Of a DNA stretch of 6,025 bases, positions 5,667 through 6,025 are shown in pieces. The first letter of the stretch is position 1; the number at the start of each line of letters is the position of its first letter. Origin of the DNA: Methylococcales bacterium (GTDB taxonomy: Bacteria; Pseudomonadota; Gammaproteobacteria; Methylococcales; Methylomonadaceae); the NCBI GenBank assembly GCA_023144875.1, contig JAGLEW010000115.1:1-6025 (forward strand). Direction: 5' to 3'. The notes beneath the pieces are model-generated. The model was not told the DNA's origin and did no database searches. It saw only the letters and a list, made by a program, of their open reading frames with translations. A program made the position numbers and the translations under genes.

Positions 5667-6025
5667 ATGGCTTATGGTCACTTTAAATCCGTTTCAGAAG
5701 TGGCGCGATTATTTGATATTGAAGTCAGAGACAATACCTTATTTGTTAAACCATTAAATATCAATATTCTTCCTGCTGATTTCAAACGCATTGAACAAAA
5801 ACTATCGGATGAGCTTAATTTCATCAACGAAACCACCATTTGCGAACGTATTATTAGTCCCATTTTAGAGCTTGTTGCAGATCATTATGAGGCCTTAAAA
5901 ATCTGGTCACATGTGCCTTATAATGTGGATAAAGAAAAAGGCTTAGTCGGTGAACCTGATTATTTAATTGCTGAGCGAACGAAATATGGAGACATGGCTA
6001 TTCCACCCGTGTGCATCATCGAAGC
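5667..6025 (+). CDS. PD-(D/E)xK nuclease-like protein of unknown function, 5' part only
   Basis: 119 complete codons run off the right edge. I do not know a named gene for this. The pattern resembles a family of uncharacterised proteins that I recall as frequent in cyanobacteria and some sulfur bacteria. The N-terminal part has SVSEVARLFDIEV (8-20), which looks like a small helical segment. ETTICERIISPILELV (55-70) would supply the helix with the conserved glutamate. VPYNVDKEKGLVGEPDYLIA (83-102) ends in the Pro-Asp of the catalytic motif (P97, D98). VCIIEA (115-120) is the strand leading to E-x-K: E119 is seen, but the lysine codon would fall just past the edge. Such a core suggests metal-dependent DNA cleavage, though many relatives are untested and may be inactive. 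No signal peptide or membrane segment is seen. It follows the yidC terminator, so it is probably a separate transcription unit; mnmE would be more usual here. Confidence 0.75.
   Translation, partial: MAYGHFKSVSEVARLFDIEVRDNTLFVKPLNINILPADFKRIEQKLSDELNFINETTICERIISPILELVADHYEALKIWSHVPYNVDKEKGLVGEPDYLIAERTKYGDMAIPPVCIIE

Overview
The window carries the conserved dnaA/rpmH chromosomal locus of a gammaproteobacterium with AT-rich DNA. DnaA, DnaN, RpmH, RnpA, YidD and YidC all read as close relatives of the enterobacterial and pseudomonad proteins; for example, DnaN is 366 residues and ends in VMPMRL, exactly as in E. coli. The low GC, the cobalamin adenosyltransferase beside dnaN, and a right-hand gene of a type I associate with cyanobacteria and large sulfur bacteria suggest an environmental lineage (Thiotrichales- or Methylococcales-like). 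That placement is tentative.

Layout: the left part runs leftward as dnaA (1513-2829), dnaN (378-1478), then a cob(I)alamin adenosyltransferase gene cut by the window edge (1-317). A 326-base AT-rich divergent region (2830-3155) separates these from a rightward operon of rpmH, rnpA, yidD and yidC (3156-5582). The operon is tightly packed: rnpA begins at a TTG directly after the rpmH stop, yidD starts 28 bases inside rnpA, and yidC starts 8 bases inside yidD. A clear rho-independent terminator (5608-5642) follows yidC. Next is the start of a gene with its own good ribosome binding site, encoding a PD-(D/E)xK nuclease-like protein cut by the right edge.

How the genes fit together: DnaA initiates replication and DnaN is the sliding clamp. 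RpmH is a ribosomal protein, and RnpA is the protein part of RNase P. YidD and YidC serve inner-membrane protein insertion. Both flanks depart from the common order: recF and gyrB do not follow dnaN, and mnmE does not follow yidC.

The least ordinary signals are small. dnaA is preceded by an eight-codon open frame with a good Shine-Dalgarno whose stop overlaps the dnaA ATG, and rpmH has a two-codon version of the same arrangement. The dnaA-rpmH gap has no consensus DnaA box, while one perfect box lies in the right-hand gene. I see no mobile element, CRISPR array, tRNA or rRNA, and no convincing wholly new system.
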